A DNA stretch of 50,281 nt from Haloarcula amylovorans (GTDB lineage: Archaea; Halobacteriota; Halobacteria; Halobacteriales; Haloarculaceae), in contig NZ_SRIF01000004.1 of the NCBI RefSeq assembly GCF_004681185.1, forward strand, positions 252,749 through 303,029, given 5' to 3'. Under the pieces are notes generated by a model. That model did no database searches, was not told the origin of the DNA, and saw only the letters and a list, made by a program, of their open reading frames with translations. The number at the start of each line of letters is the position of its first letter. Within the stretch, counting starts at the first letter, position 1. The translations under genes were made by a program, and so were the position numbers. Positions 50,278 to 50,281 of this stretch are shown here, piece after piece.

Positions 50278-50281
50278 GCGG

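Overview
The window reads as accessory DNA of a haloarchaeon (class Halobacteria). Proteins are strongly acidic and codons GC-rich. Other markers are twin-arginine lipoprotein signals, a truncated archaeal transcription factor B, haloarchaeal-style HTH regulators, stand-alone zinc microproteins and TATA boxes about 20-35 nt before start codons. No tRNA, rRNA, CRISPR array, replication gene or ribosomal gene was found. About fifteen recognisable genes are broken, so this looks like a decaying plasmid region or genomic island devoted to metals, redox chemistry and small molecules.

Layout. 1-8.2 kb: decayed IS6 transposase; DUF302, SHOCT and a small secreted protein; a potassium-channel-like protein; a minus-strand operon of SoxB-like metallophosphoesterase, rhodanese/metallo-beta-lactamase fusion and multicopper oxidase, next to a broken TauE/SafE sulfite exporter. 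8.2-13.6 kb: a very acidic PRC-barrel protein, a membrane protein, an ArsM-like methyltransferase lacking one key Cys, OsmC, DUF1059 and an HTH regulator. 13.9-15.8 kb: arsenic locus (decayed arsC, intact arsM and arsR with a palindromic operator). 16.1-20.5 kb: zinc microproteins, HxlR regulator, DoxX, SelW-like Rdx, BASS transporter, and FG-GAP and RAD55 remnants. 20.9-28.7 kb: multi-PAS histidine kinase, malic-enzyme remnant, UspA, SLC13 dicarboxylate transporter, MFS transporter, tautomerase.

28.8-38.8 kb: C2H2 microprotein; a CuA (COX2-like) lipoprotein with a large Gly/Gln/Pro insert; DUF4396 protein; membrane-anchored HTH; and a copper locus in which a frameshifted Lrp regulator is joined by a deletion scar to the 3' half of a permease-YHS gene, divergent from CopZ and a CPH-type copper ATPase. 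A MazF/HTH toxin-antitoxin pair follows, with both genes damaged. 38.8-44.1 kb: an ebo-like cluster (alkaline-phosphatase-fold EboF-like, TatD/EboB-like, two xylose-isomerase-like TIM barrels, UbiA/EboC-like), with a 40-codon stub of inositol-3-phosphate synthase overlapping the phosphatase gene. 44.1-50.3 kb: IS200/IS605-like remnant, cystathionine-lyase remnant, quinol-type nitric oxide reductase, small membrane proteins, an unidentified decayed gene, a truncated TFB and a zinc-ribbon microprotein.

The most notable intact system is the ebo-like cluster, apparently built without eboA or eboD and linked by residue to inositol-phosphate synthesis. Next are the SoxB-like/persulfide-dioxygenase-like/multicopper oxidase operon and the CuA protein with its low-complexity insert. 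Functional assignments come from motif recognition and memory of protein families; no database search was run.
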